A stretch of DNA of 64,000 bases from Diplonema papillatum (GCA_030068145.1 JAPJBO010000456.1:62001-126000), one strand, 5' to 3'; positions 1-10,565 are shown, counted from the stretch's first letter. Notes: a model not told the origin generated them from the sequence alone. Translations and numbers: made by a program.

Positions 1-941
1 CGCCGGCTTGGCCTGCCCGGGGGACGCCGAGAGGCGCGGCGACCGGCGCGCCGGCGGCGTGCGCTGCGCGCGCGGGTGCAGCGGCGTTTTTTGCGGCGGC
101 GTCTGCGGCCGCGGCGACTGCGCCGAGCTCGACGACCGCTGCGACCCGGGCCTCCCGGGCGGGCTGCCGCCGGGGTAGGAGTACGGGTGGCTCGGCGACG
201 CCGGAGCCCATTCGTCGAGCTTGTGCTGGAACGGCTTGCCGCGCAGCGACCCGGGGGACGCCGGGTGGGGCTGCCTGCGGGCGGCGCCGGGGGTCTGGCG
301 CTTGCCGCCGCCGGGGGAGGCGCGGGAGAGGGGCGTGCTGCGCTTGATGGGCGAGTTCGCGAGGACGACGATCCCCGACGACGTCAGCGACGACTGGTGC
401 TTGTTCGCTGCGTGCCTGCGGGTCACGGCGCCGGCGCTGTGCCGGGAGCGGGGGGAGGGGGTCGTCGGGTTGCCAGCCGGCCTGTCCGAGCCGCTGAAGT
501 GCCCTGGGTACGCCGCGTCGTTTCTCTGGTAGTGCAGACCGCCGCCCCTCGACGCCTTTGCCCGGGCGGCGTAGAGCCGGTCCAACGCGGCGGCTTCCGC
601 GGGGCCTTTCGACTTCGCGTTGTAGAAGTCGGACATGCTGATGACCCACTCCCGCAGCACCAGCCCGGCCCGAGGCACGTCGACCCCCAGCGGCACCATC
701 GCGAGCATCTGGGCCAGCGGGTGGACGTGCTGCACGACGCCGCGCGGGATCGCGCTGCGCTCGAGGGCCCGGATCTTGCCGTGGAAGTCGCGCAGACTGC
801 CCAGCTGCCGCATCCCCGCCCGGAAGTAGCTCCGCGCCCCCGTCCGCTTGTTGCGCACCGGCGTCGCCGCTATCAGCACGCACACGGCCTCCAGCAGGCT
901 CTCCACAATTCGGTAGATCGTCGCACCGGCCTCGTACGGGT
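1..941 (-). CDS. Hypothetical protein, partial (window edge)
   Basis: The minus strand is open for the whole interval in one frame, about 313 codons, and runs off the left edge, so the C-terminus is missing. The exon probably begins after an AG at 942-943 (C-rich tract, CCCGCAG then ACCCGTACG), so an upstream exon should exist. The first ~125 residues are helical and well mixed (YRIVESLLEAV, FRAGMRQLGSLRDFHGKI, LVLREWVISMSDFYNAK). The remainder is low complexity, rich in Ser, Pro and Arg with many SP and TP pairs, typical of a disordered nuclear tail. I do not recognise the family. The helical part has a loose Mediator-subunit-10-like pattern, which is only a guess. G/C-ending codons fit a real gene, and the plus-strand frames here look like shadows. 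Confidence 0.55.
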
Positions 942-954
942 CTGCGGGTATGGG

Positions 955-1425
955 TGTGTGTTGAAGTGCAGGGCTTTGAGTGGGTAACGTCTGAATCGAA
1001 GTATACCACTTGTCACTTTCACCGGTCGGCTTTGAGTTTCCGACACGCTGCTTTGGGTCCTGTGACTCCTCTCCGAAGGGTGGGTGGGGCGGGATCCTTC
1101 GGGGGACGGATAGAGCGTGGGAGGCTATCAGCTTCTCCATCGGGCACTCGGCTCAAGACTTCTGTTTTCATCTTGCGGTGTTAGCTGCACGGGGGTTTTG
1201 GCCGCCCGAGGATGTGGCAAGGTCTCTCTGTGCGCTTGACTAGCTGTTCCCAACTCCTGGTGCTAGAGGTCCTGTTCCGAGACTCGCTCGCACGGGGAAG
1301 TGGCGCGAATCACTTGTCGCCAAGCATTCCGCAGTGCTGACGACTACCCCTGGGTGTGTGTGTGTGTGTGTGTGTGTTAAAGTGCATGGCTTTAAGTAAG
1401 CAACAGCTGAATCGAAGTATAGCCC
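955..1425. repeat. Local direct repeat with GT microsatellite
   Basis: Positions 955-1010 and 1370-1425 are diverged direct copies of one sequence (GTGTGTTGAAGTGCAGGGCT and GTGTGTTAAAGTGCATGGCT, both followed by GAATCGAAGTATA). A (GT)n run of about 12 units lies at 1354-1377. Part of the block (about 1190-1375) recurs inverted at 16050-16240, including the shared words GTCCTGTTCCGAGACTCGCT and TGCTGACGACT, so this is a dispersed repeat. Confidence 0.75.
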
Positions 1426-1435
1426 GGGATCATGA

Positions 1436-1552
1436 GGCGGTTGCGATGAGGTGGTTGACCAGGCCTCCACGAAGCCTTATACACAACACGGTGACACCAC
1501 GAGGATGCAGCCCTGCTTAGGTGTGCTCTCAGCCATCAGGCCATTGGATGCT
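1436..1552. repeat. Dispersed repeat, second copy at 38.64 kb
   Basis: A block of about 110 bp recurs in the same orientation at about 38640-38735. Shared words include GATGAGGTGGTTG, CCTTATACACAACACGG and GAGGATGCAGCCCTGCTTAG. No coding sense is visible. The interval 1553-2140 that follows holds nothing I recognise. Confidence 0.75.
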
Positions 1553-2145
1553 AAGCACCTCCCGACCGGTCGATTTGCCACTTTTGTGGCCCTCTATTCG
1601 CCGGGCGGTACTCATCGAGTACATGATTGGATGATCGGCGACCGCGACTCAGGTCAACAGTGTCGCCACGTGAAGGCACCCCCGTGACACCAAATTTTCT
1701 TCAGTGCTCCGCTAAGGAAAAAGCCGGTCTTTTATGACACCAAAAAAAAATTACGAAAAACACCCCGGGTGCTGTGGGTCGTGGCATTGAGTTGTAGTGC
1801 AGTGGGCTAATTGCAAAGACAGTTCAACAGGAAAGAGGGACCCCCGTGAACGAAATGTCTGGACAAAAGCGCAGTTGTCAGGATAATGAGGACAAAGCGC
1901 AGAAAAAGCTATGAGACGACACTGTTCGACGCAGTTCAGAGACGATTGACAGCCTCTCGCGGGTGGATGCTGCGGGCCTTCAGGAACTCGATGCACTGAG
2001 TTGTCGTCGCGCAAAGACGAAAGAAGCTCTGGGTTCTGTGTTACAAAGCGCCACTTTGATGCAAGAGCGACCTACGTGACCATTCTCAACCAACACAACT
2101 GGCAGCTCCACCAGGAGCAGCTGCAACCGTTGCTCCTGCAAGGCA

Positions 2146-3072
2146 TGAAGTGGCGCAGTAAGGCATGAAGTGGCGCAAGGCATGAAGTGGCGCAGTAAGG
2201 CATGAAGTGGCGCAGTAAGGCATGAAGTGGCGCAAGGCATGAAGTGGCGCAGTAAGGCATGAAGTGGCGCAGTGAGGCATGAAGTGGCGCAAGGCATAAA
2301 GTGGCGCAGTAAGGCATGAAGTGGCGCAGTGAGGCATGAAGTGGCGCAAGGCATAAAGTGGCGCAGTAAGGCATGAAGTGGCGCAGTAAGGCGTGAAATG
2401 GCGCAGTAAGGCCTGAAGTGGCGCAGTGAGGCATGAAGTGGCGCAAGGCATAAAGTGGCGCAGTAAGGCATGAAGTGGCGCAGTAAGGCATGAAATGGCG
2501 ACAATGAGGTGCTACACGCAGTAAAGTGGCGCAGTAAGGCATGAAGTGGCGCAAGGCATGAAGTGGCGCAGTAAGGCATGAAGTGGCGCAGTAAGGCATG
2601 AAGTGGCGCAGTAAGGCATGAAGTGGCGCAGTGAGGCATGAAGTGGCGCAAGGCATGAAGTGGCGCAGTAAGGCATGAAGTGGCGCAGTGAGGCATGAAG
2701 TGGCGCAAGGCATAAAGTGGCGCAGTAAGGCATGAAGTGGCGCAGTAAGGCATGAAATGGCGACAATGAGGTGCTACACGCAGTAAAGTGGCGCAGTAAG
2801 GCATGAAGTGGCGCAAGGCATGAAGTGGCGCAGTAAGGCATGAAGTGGCGCAGTAAGGCATGAAGTGGCGCAGTAAGGCATGAAGTGGCGCAGTGAGGCA
2901 TGAAGTGGCGCAAGGCATGAAGTGGCGCAGTAAGGCATGAAGTGGCGCAGTGAGGCATGAAGTGGCGCAAGGCATAAAGTGGCGCAGTAAGGCATGAAGT
3001 GGCGCAGTAAGGCATGAAGTGGCGCAGTAAGGCATGACGATGAAGTGGCTAAGCGCAGTAAGGCATGAAGTG
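2146..3072. repeat. Minisatellite of 17/20-bp units with higher-order structure
   Basis: Over 40 copies of a unit AAGGCATGAAGTGGCGCAGT (20 bp) or its 17-bp form lacking AGT. A variant segment with the words ACAATGAGGTGCTACACG occurs at about 2501 and again at about 2763, giving a higher-order period of about 262 bp. The unit ends degenerate by 3070 into AGGCATGAAGTGGTGAAGCG. Related GTGAAGTGGTGAAGCAGTAG words recur at 7.3 and 12.9 kb. Long frames open through the array are by-products of the repeat. Confidence 0.95.
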
Positions 3073-3205
3073 GTGAAGCGGCGAGCAGTAGTGCCGTGAT
3101 GAAGTGGTCATGGATTTACAAAGATCTTTGCATTTTTCCACATGTTTTTCAAAATCAACTACTTCTTTTTTACATCTTTGTGTAAAAAAGAAAAAGAAAG
3201 ATCTT

Positions 3206-4948
3206 GAAATTTTGTAAAAAATATTCATTTCTCATTGTTCAACTTCGACGATGAGCCGCCGAGATGGCCGTACGGCGGCTGTGCGATGCGGGCGCTCAAG
3301 GGCTGGCTGTCGGCACTGAGGTGGACGAACGCAGGCGAGGTGTCGTGCGTCGAGCTGGCAGTGGACTTCGAGGTCCACACCGGGGTCGACGTCCCTGCCC
3401 CCCCGGGAATACGAAGGCTCGCCGCCAACCAGAGGGGGAAGACCCTCTGGACGATGCTGTCGACATTGTGCCGCCTGTGCCAGGACCTGCAGCTGCCGTC
3501 GCCGTTGCCTGCCGAGCGGAAGGTCCGGGTGAGCTCGATGAGGACCCTGGGGGCGCCGATGCTGTGGGGGGGATTGACACCTCGCCCACGCTTCGCCGGG
3601 GGCGAGGAGACGCACGGGGTGCTGGAGACGAGCTTTCCGCGGGCAGCTGCCGGGGACGGGAAGAACTGGGGCGGGGACGTGTTCCCGCAGTACGACGCGG
3701 CGCGGCGGGCACAGCGTTCGCTGCGCTGGGACGAGCCCACCCCTCTGCCGCAACGCCCGCGCCTTCCCGTGCTTGTACCGGCTGCGCAGGCGGACCCTCT
3801 GCTCCGCACGCAGTCGGTCTGCGATGCCTGCGCGAAGCAGAAGTGCGCGGTGTGCGCTGGCATGCGGAGAAACTACAGCCTTGTAGTGGACCAGTGCTGC
3901 CAGGTGCACCACCAACCGGACGACGGCCTGCGCATTCAGTGCTGCCGGGCGCATCGGCTGACGCGATGCGGGACCTGCCCGAACGCTGACGCGTGCTGCG
4001 GACGGGGGCATCACAGGGGTGGTGCTGGCCGCGACAGCAGCAGTGGCGACGGGGGTGGCGGTGGTCGTGGCGGCCGCTGCCGCGGCCGTGGCCGTGGCCG
4101 CGGCGGCCGGGGCGGAGGAGACGACAGTGGCGGAGACGATGGCGGCGGCCGCGGCACTGGTCGCGGCCGCGCAAGCGGCGGCGGTCGCGGCAGCGGTCGC
4201 GGCAGCGGTCGCGGCAGCGGTCGCGGCAGCGGTCGCGGCAGCGGTCGCGGCGGGGATCGCGGCGGCGGCGGTGGCGGTCGCGGCCTAGGCGAGAGCGACG
4301 GCCACACAGGCCGGAAGCGGCGCGCGCCGTCCCCACCTGGAACACCTACCAGCCGTGGCCGGAGGAGGCGGACGACGAAGTCGCCCCTGAAGCGCGCCCC
4401 CCCGCCAGCAGGCAGGAAGCGACCCGCGCCATGCACCCCCACGGCCTCTCCCGCAGCCGCGCTGCGCGCACGACGACGACGACGCGCCGACCTCGGCGAC
4501 GGCGGCACTGGCCTCGCCGGCCCGAACACACCGCGCCCACCCGGCCCCGCCCGGCCCTCTTCGATGGCAGGCCCTGACTCTGGCCATGATTCTGTTAGTT
4601 TTTCGCACTCCGATGAACTCGGACTTGACTCGCGCCCACTGCGCCCTCCACGGGTCGCGCAACGATCGAGCCCTCCCGCCGGCTCTTCCCGGCTACTCGC
4701 GTCCTCCGCATCGCAGCGTGCCTATCGGCGCAAACGAGAAAGCGAAGATTCCGATTCCTTTTCGGATTATGAAATCGTCAGTAATTTCCAAGAACAGTTG
4801 CAACCGACTAGAGTAGCGCCGCGCCGAAAGCGCGGGAAAAGTGACCCTTCTGGAGTCACGTAGCGAAAAGCTGGCATAGTGTGGTACTCATTTGCTTGCA
4901 AATGACTCCCCACTAACGCAACAAGACGACGAAATTTTGTAAAAAATA
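3206..4948 (+). mobile_element. 5'-truncated copy of the 2A-type LINE with target duplication
   Basis: Homology to the full-length element at 53.6-61.3 kb starts at about 3237 and ends at 4930 with the element's own terminus (ACAAGACGAC, no poly-A). It is flanked by an 18-bp target duplication, GAAATTTTGTAAAAAATA, at 3206-3223 and 4931-4948. Thirteen bases of filler separate the left duplication from the element. Compared with the full copy it lacks 9 bp near its start, carries four extra Gly-Ser-Gly-Arg units and has a different stretch near 4585-4650. Otherwise it is nearly identical and its frame is intact, so the insertion is young. Confidence 0.92.
3238..4863 (+). pseudogene. LINE ORF2 C-terminal remnant
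   Basis: This open frame covers the last ~540 residues of the LINE polyprotein. It holds the region after the C-terminal CCHC finger, then a Cys/His-rich segment (VCDACAKQKCAVCAGMRR; RLTRCGTCPNADACC), a long Arg-Gly-rich disordered tract (about 4010-4290, with a 12-bp repeat coding Gly-Ser-Gly-Arg), and a Ser/Pro/Arg tail ending DPSGVT. The endonuclease and reverse transcriptase domains are absent, so the copy cannot move itself. There is no start of its own; the first Met is chance. Kept as a dead 3' piece. Confidence 0.9.
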
Positions 4949-5257
4949 GTGACTGTGCGTTGTCCTTGTGAGTGGGGGTGTGTGGTCCTTTTTGAGGTGA
5001 ATTGCGCCTGTCGTTGCCTCTCCCTGAGGTTGCAGCCTAAGGAAACCAGCTGTGAGACAAAACTCGGCGCCAGTCTCGTCGGATTGCACCAGAAAATAAC
5101 TTCACGGGTTACAAAACACCCGCCCAACGAGGCACGCACCCAAGAACGTGCACGGCCACCGTAGCACCCGGAATCCTTTTTCGGTTCTGGTAGACTATAA
5201 CCTAGTCCAGTTTCACATGTAGGTAAGGCAACAGACTGAACAAGCCGACAACGCTTC
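4949..5257. other. No recognised feature
   Basis: Sequence of mixed composition after the LINE copy. No conserved coding frame, RNA gene or repeat partner was seen. Confidence 0.5.
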
Positions 5258-5563
5258 TCAGCTTGGGTTGATTCGACACACACGCTGCTCTCTCCACCCT
5301 GCTCGCGTTTCCGCGATTTCGAAACGGGCAAGTTTGTCTGCTACCTCCGATGCAGTGTCACTCCACTTCTTTGTGACTAAAGCACGTGTCAGAGCATCCT
5401 GCAGACACTGCTTCTTACCCCTTCGCATATACATGCGATGGGTTTTGCCATAAAAGAGCTTTGCGGCCTCCGGCATCTCATCGAGGTTACGGTCCTCAAG
5501 ATTCATCGGGCCTGCACGAGCCTCAGGCTCGTGATCGGGCTCCGGGTCGCGACGAAATCTGTT
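5258..5563 (-). CDS. Possible exon or small hypothetical protein
   Basis: A minus-strand frame, open after a stop near 5565, encodes about 100 residues with balanced, charged, helical composition. Example segments are EPDHEPEARAGPMNLEDRNL, MPEAAKLFYGKTHRMYMRRG and WSDTASEVADKLARFEIAET. The first Met is at 5506. A possible splice acceptor (CAACAACAG) lies just upstream. I recognise no family. It may be an exon of a gene whose other parts I cannot find, or a remnant of a mobile element. The neighbours (LINE copy, tRNA-derived repeats) give no help. Confidence 0.3.
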   Translation of the reverse strand, partial: NRFRRDPEPDHEPEARAGPMNLEDRNLDEMPEAAKLFYGKTHRMYMRRGKKQCLQDALTRALVTKKWSDTASEVADKLARFEIAETRAGWREQRVCRINPS

Positions 5564-5639
5564 GTTGCCACGGAGCCAGCGGATTTCGAATCAGTGCGTC
5601 GGAATCAGTGGAATCGGACATTCCGAGACGAGGATATGC

Positions 5640-6290
5640 TAATAGCTCTGTCGAGCCAACCCCACTTTTTAGGGGGTCGGGGGCGAAGCCCGGGGACACT
5701 TTTTTAGCCTACCGTCGTACGCGTTTTTCTAGTAGTCCATTTTCCCCGCTCCGGGTTTTTCTCGATCCGTGACTCGGCACCGGGTATTTGCCGCACAATT
5801 CAGGCCTGAAGGCCCGGGTTCGAACCCGGCCGAGGACACCCGGGCGAGGCACTTTTCCGGTCGAAAATGATTTTCGGGGGTTGTTGGTTTTCGGGGTCTA
5901 TCATGCCCGAAATTTGCGTTTTTTGCAGAGTTTCTCAATAACTCGCGGTATTTGGGTCCCTTTGGGTAACGTGAGTCAGTCTACCAGAACTGAGCATCGC
6001 CCGAACTTTGCTTCACCAGAAGTTAGCTTCGCCCGAACTTTGCTTTTGCATCACCACAACTTAGCAACTTGGTTTCGCCCGAACTTTGCTGTTTTCCGAA
6101 CTTTACAAACCCCGTAAATCATTGTCGACCGGAAAAGTGCCTCGCCCGGGTTCGAACCCGGGAAGGCTTGCGCTGTTCACTCTGCCATCACGGTGTCATT
6201 TCCAGGGGGAAAACTTCCTGTTATGGAGACCGTTGAAATGGCGCTATAAAAAGTGCCCCGGAGTTTCAAGCGAACTTTCACTCTAAAAAG
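5640..6290. repeat. tRNA-derived dispersed repeat, copies A (+) and A' (-)
   Basis: A copy of a family also seen at 6300-6530 and 32545-33640. It contains a tRNA-like promoter. On the minus strand at about 6140-6215 there is an A-box-like TGGCAGAGTG and a B-box GGTTCGAACCC. The plus strand repeats the B-box at about 5817. The arms at 5816-5885 and 6110-6165 are inverted copies of each other (GGCGAGGCACTTTTCCGGTCGA). Between them lie short repeats of CGCCCGAACTTTGCTTCACC. Upstream parts include GTCGAGCCAACCCCAC and GGGCGAAGCCCGGGG, shared with 32.55 kb. Confidence 0.75.
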
Positions 6291-6299
6291 TGCTGCGCT

Positions 6300-6530
6300 T
6301 TGCGCGTAGAGGCAGCAGTTTGGGTTTCGGGGTCTAATGTGCCCGACATTTGCGTTATTTTGCCGAGTTTCTCAATATCTCGTGGCTTTTGGGTCCCCTT
6401 GGGTAATTTGAGTCAGTCTACCAGATTCTGGTCCAGAACTTAGCATCGCCCGAACTTTGCTTCGCCCGAACTTTACGGTTTCCCGAACTTTAACTGCTGC
6501 CTTTAGTCTCGCCTTACCGGCGCACATGTA
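6300..6530 (+). repeat. tRNA-derived dispersed repeat, copy B (3' part)
   Basis: It carries the family core (TTTCTCAATATCTCG, GAGTCAGTCTACCAGA), two or three units of the AACTTAGCATCGCCCGAACT minisatellite, and the family end CCCGAACTTTAACTGCTGCC, TAGTCTCGC, CGGCGC..ATGTACTTTTT. The same end closes the long copy at 33.6 kb. The tRNA-like head is missing. The next 300 bp (6531-6830) hold nothing recognised. Confidence 0.75.
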
Positions 6531-6830
6531 CTTTTTCTCCTGTGGTGTTTACGCACTTGCATCATTCCATCCGAGCGTTCCGTCTGTTCATTACTACCCT
6601 GAGCAACGCACTGTGCACATAGTCGGTGTCTACGTAACAGCAGATGGGTCGAGCTGCGGGGGCGGCTCACGGGTGAACGTCGTTGTCCGCAGAAGGGGGT
6701 CGTGCCATGGGGTGTCCGCCGCTTCTTCTCACCGCGTTTGCGGACCCCTCACCCAGCTTTGTTGGCCGTGCGAGCAACCATTAAAGCACAGAAACTGCAC
6801 TACTACCTTGACGTTTTTTCACAAAATTTC

Positions 6831-6960
6831 GTCGTCTTGTTGCGTTAGTGGGGAGTCATTTGCAAGCAAATGAGTACCACACTATGCCAGCTTTTCGCTA
6901 CGTGACTCCAGAAGGGTCACTTTTTCCGCGCTTTCGGCGCGGCGCAACTCTAGTCGGTCG
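6831..6960 (-). mobile_element. Very short 5'-truncated LINE copy (130 bp)
   Basis: The element 3' terminus (GTCGTCTTGTTGCG on the plus strand) starts at 6831. Homology runs through the 3' UTR and the last codons of ORF2 to about 6960, with almost no differences from the full copy. The 5' flank in element orientation reads AGATCTTGAAATTT and the 3' flank GAAATTTTGTGAAAAAA, so a short GAAATTT duplication is visible. This is the same target sequence used by the copy at 3.2-4.9 kb. Confidence 0.9.
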
Positions 6961-7065
6961 AAATTTCAAGATCTTTTTTTTTCTTCAAGATGTGAAAAAA
7001 AATGGGCAAATCCAACAACTTCTGAAAAGGAGTTTGTCAATCCATGAGTGGTGATGTGGTGAAAA
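6961..7065. repeat. Target repeat used twice by the LINE
   Basis: Read on the minus strand, this flank (CACTCATGGATTGAC..., CACATCTTG, AAAAAAGATCTTGAAATTT) resembles the plus-strand flank at 3108-3220 (GTGGTCATGGATTTAC..., ACATCTTTGTG, AAAGATCTTGAAATTTT). The two insertions therefore sit at the same place in two copies of a dispersed AT-rich sequence. Confidence 0.65.
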
Positions 7066-7139
7066 AAAATGGAAGAAATACTCGAGGGACTGTCTTGTGC
7101 TCATCGAAGGAGGCTAGAGGGGCAGAAAACAATACAACT

Positions 7140-7315
7140 ACAAAGTGGGTCTTTTTTGTTGAACGCTTACGCCCGCCACTAAACCCAGAATTACCTGTGT
7201 TTCGTGTGGGCTACAGCACATTTACCTCCTTTGATCCATCGCAACTGGCAGTCTCCTCAAGCATTTCCTACAAAGCAGGTGCTTATACAAAAAGCAAAAC
7301 GCAAAATCGGTGAAG
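7140..7315. repeat. Dispersed repeat, direct copy at 19.17 kb
   Basis: About 165 bp recurs at 19168-19331 with only a few differences. Shared words include GTGGGTCTTTTTTGTTG, CGCCCGCCACTAAACCCAGA, TTTCGTGTGGGCTGCAGCAC and CAAAGCAGGTGCTTATACAA. No coding function is apparent. Confidence 0.85.
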
Positions 7316-9988
7316 TGGTTAGCGCCATGTATGCCGCGGCAAACGCATGGTACGAATCGAAAATGAGCCACGCTGCACTGAGCCGTTGTTTGGGAACATC
7401 GTTGTTGACGATTTGAATGCTGAATCCCAGTTCTTACCTCTTGGTGGCCCTGGCCGTGCAAGTGAGGAGCTCAAGGTCGTACTCGATGATGGGGCTGGTT
7501 GAGCTGGCGTGTGGATGCCCGGCTCACCAAAGACTTTCGGACCCTCTCTCTGCTAACTTTTACTGGCAAGTAGGTGTCAGGTATATCTGGGTAAGCCACG
7601 GCAACGAAGAGTGGGCATCAAAGTGGACGTCTGGGTTGATGCCAATGAGTTTCAGCCACGAGTTGTGCGCAACCATGAAACGGACACCACTCTGGTAGTT
7701 TAAGGCGCCGGACAAGGAGTAGTCGGGGCTGTTATGTACAAGGCGAGCAACAGTGCAGGTGCAGGTCGTTACAACGCTGCTTGTTCAAAGTGTCAGCGGC
7801 CGTAGAAGTGGATATCGCCAATGACCGTTATGTCGATGACAGCACGCAGGCTGATCCGCGAAGAGTGGTCGCTTATGAGGGGAACCACTGCCCAGTTTCT
7901 AATAAAGTACAACACAGAGAAACAGTACTTGGCAGGCACTCAGGAGGCGATGGCACCTGGGGGAACTTGAAAAAAGGAACGGAATGCCACCAATGAAATT
8001 CGGGCTGTGGCTTTGCCGAGTGGAAAATGGTCGAGCCAGACTTGCTGGCGTGTTGCTGTTGGGGAGGCGTTCGAAAGGGGCATTCCACAACGAGACCGCC
8101 TGATTTTGGAGATGAAGGGGAAGCGGATAGAGAACAAGGTCCGGTTGTGGTGAAACCTCAAACCCCAAACTGTAGCCTAAACTACGCCCAACTGGAGGAA
8201 TTGAACCGCCAACTGCGTGCGATGCTGCCGGATGCCTTCGGGATAAGGTTTTCGAAGGTCGGCGCTCTGTGAATCCGTCTCAAAAAAGGCGAAAACGCGT
8301 GGCATGCGTCGGAGGAAACTGAAAGCATACAGTCCATAAAATAGGTGGCTTCATTGGCAGGCAAGTCGAGCACATCTCGGGTAGCCACTACCAAGGCATC
8401 GGCGCTGTGTGCGTGTTTGCTTGCGTGTCTTGACACAGTTGCATTGATTCGGGGGAATTCTTAGTGTAATGCTTCGGCAGGACACTGCCTCTCATGAGTG
8501 TTTGAAGCTGGAATCAAGTCTTCTTAGACGTCAGAAACGAAGATGGGCGGCATACATTTTCTGGGCATTCGCCAAGGCCTCGTCGCTGAACAATCTGTCC
8601 TCCATCGAGCGCGCCATGGTCAAGGGCTTGGGGAAACCCCTCCCCCCTCCAGGCTCCCGAACCCTCGCCCACGCACCAGCCTTCTGCGACCAGAGCAGGG
8701 ACACCCCCCACCCTCGCCCCGGCCCTAGTTAAGAGGTAAAGTTTCGCTTGTTCAACTTCGACGAAACACGCTGCACGATGGCCGCAGCAAAAAAATATGA
8801 GTGAAATGTCGTACATGTCTGGCATGGTTTCAATGCATTGAGTTGCATTATATTTGTCCGACATAGTTTTGGATGTCCGACAAACACAGATGGCGACAGT
8901 TTCGGATTTGGGCCAGTTATCGGATTTTTCCCCTGAGCCTAACATTGTCGGATTTAGTATCGTTTCATCGGCCAGTATCGCGGTCTATCATCGTTTTTTT
9001 GTTGACACCTACAAACGAGGTTTGCGTGCGAAGGCTCCTGCGCTTTGCGCACTGCTTGGACTCACTTGGGCCTTAGCTTCGCGCGAAAAAAGGACTGAGA
9101 AATGCTCCACAAATAACGCTGAAACAGCAGTTTATCGACTTACGCAGGGAAAAGCTTTCGCAGAGCTCCTAAGAGTGTGTAAGGCGACTAGGCCGCTCTG
9201 CGAGGTAAGGCGTGGACCTCCCTTCCCAGGGAGCGTTTTCGCAGTTCGCCCGAACGGTTTTGGGCGAGGCATGGTTCAGCCTGACCGGCCTTCAGCCAGC
9301 GACACATCGCGTAAACGTCGTCAACAAGAACCGAGGGGATGGCTCTTTTGCCCAGGCTAGTGGAAATCCCTCGATGAATCGAAAGAGCTATGAATACGTC
9401 GCTGCACGGTGCATGGCCTTGCCATGAGCTTTCGATTCTGCACCCGACGCCAAATTGACGCACTGCGATCAGCCGTTGTTTGACGAAGGTGAAAAAAGAG
9501 CTGGGAGGAGAAAATGAGACCCCTCCAGCGGCCAATCAAGAGGGTAGATAGACGGCGTGGCGGAATACGGAGTGCCAAACTTTCTCCTGCACTTGATGAT
9601 GAGAGTGGCTATGAACGGGTCAAGACGAAAGGTACAATTGGGTTACCGTACACGGATTAATTTATTGGCAGCGCACGTGCGCGCGCACTCTTCCGACGAA
9701 TTTCAATAAACGAGCTTGAGAGCCTTCCGGCTGCCGTTCTCGAGGGTGGGAAATACTTTTGACCTGCACCGTGATGAGGATCAATGGTAGATCCGGCGGG
9801 ATGCAGTGCGCGGGGTGCAGACGGGGCCGATGGGGCGACACACGAATTCGGAGACAACGTCCAAGACAAAATAACACCGACACCGACGCATAAGCCGATC
9901 AGGGCAGAGGGAAACCTACGGCGGTGATGCAACGAGGCTCGCTGTGCCCGGTGAGCCCTCGTATTGTCAGTACTACCCAGAAACTGCC
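7316..9988. other. Gene-poor interval, no feature assigned
   Basis: Frames here are short and change often. A segment at about 7780-7900 encodes a stretch with YVDD that might be a remnant of a reverse transcriptase, but I cannot support it. At 8840-8960 short GTCCGACA words recur. I see no RNA gene and no clear repeat partner elsewhere in the window. Confidence 0.4.
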
Positions 9989-10246
9989 TCACAAGTACAG
10001 CGCATCAGCGCCAATCATGGTCAGCGGCACGCGTGATGGCAAGTCCGCAGGGTTGCCTTCACTCCTGACCCATCGCACGGAAAGAGCACAGTTTAAGGAA
10101 CGCACACGTTCCAGTACTTTGACTACCGCATCGTTCAACACGGCACTCTTCAGACAGGACCCTTTACGGGCGACGCCTGTGACACGCATTGTACAGTGCC
10201 GAGTGCTAGCGTCTGGCAGAGCAAACATGACACAGCCGTATATCAA
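9989..10246 (-). mobile_element. Fossil fragment of a retroelement RNase H domain
   Basis: The minus strand encodes the end of an RNase H-like domain with RKGSCLKSAVLNDAVVKVL and VRWVRSEGNPADLPSR. The W-x-x-S-x-x-NPAD-x-PSR pattern is usual for RNase H of DIRS-type and related reverse-transcribing elements. The RKG-x-C...LN segment matches the fossil at 35.6-37.5 kb, so both probably belong to one family. The element is broken and only this part is recognised. Confidence 0.5.
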
Positions 10247-10329
10247 TGGTCAGACGCGAGGCACCTGTTCGCACTGCAACGTCAGCAGTGCTGGAATTAA
10301 AGTGATACGCCCACTTAACTAACAGGTGC

Positions 10330-10565
10330 TCGGTCGACTGGTTGGGTTGCAAAAGGAGATACGCATCTTGGTAGGCTGCATAGAAGGTCCACTGAGTGCC
10401 TTCCGGTAATATATTAAGCCGCCAATCTGCCAATCTGCTAATGCGCCCCTAAGGGGCGACAGAGCGCTCGATCTGAGGTGACATGTCAACCAGCTGTCGG
10501 GTGCTGTCAACTGAAGGACATACACGTTTTGGTTGAGGTACTGCACACAAGGCCTCACTTGTGTC
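10330..10565 (-). pseudogene. Two partial copies of the NAA50 last-exon end
   Basis: Two diverged copies of the 3' end of the neighbouring NAA50 exon lie downstream of its stop. The nearer (about 10447-10565) encodes VQYLNQNVYVLQLTAPDSW and matches the gene's YYTNLNQDAYLLSHLTS and its 3' UTR. The farther (about 10330-10435) encodes FYAAYQDAYLLLQPNQST. Shared DNA words include CCAACCGAGACGCG-type variants and CGAGCGCTCTGTCGC. They could be dead duplicates or alternative last exons, and the sequence alone cannot decide. Confidence 0.6.

Noticed and set aside
76-987. Plus-strand frame of 303 codons at the left edge
   Set aside because: Arg-rich antisense shadow of the minus-strand exon, which has the better composition and a splice acceptor.
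1980-3035. Long minus-strand frame of 351 codons across the minisatellite
   Set aside because: The unit structure keeps several frames open at once. The product is a pure repeat of CATSCLTAPLHALLRHF-type words with no domain.
7781-7996. Possible reverse transcriptase remnant (RYVDDSTQ)
   Set aside because: Only one short motif fits and no flanking RT motifs were found in any frame.
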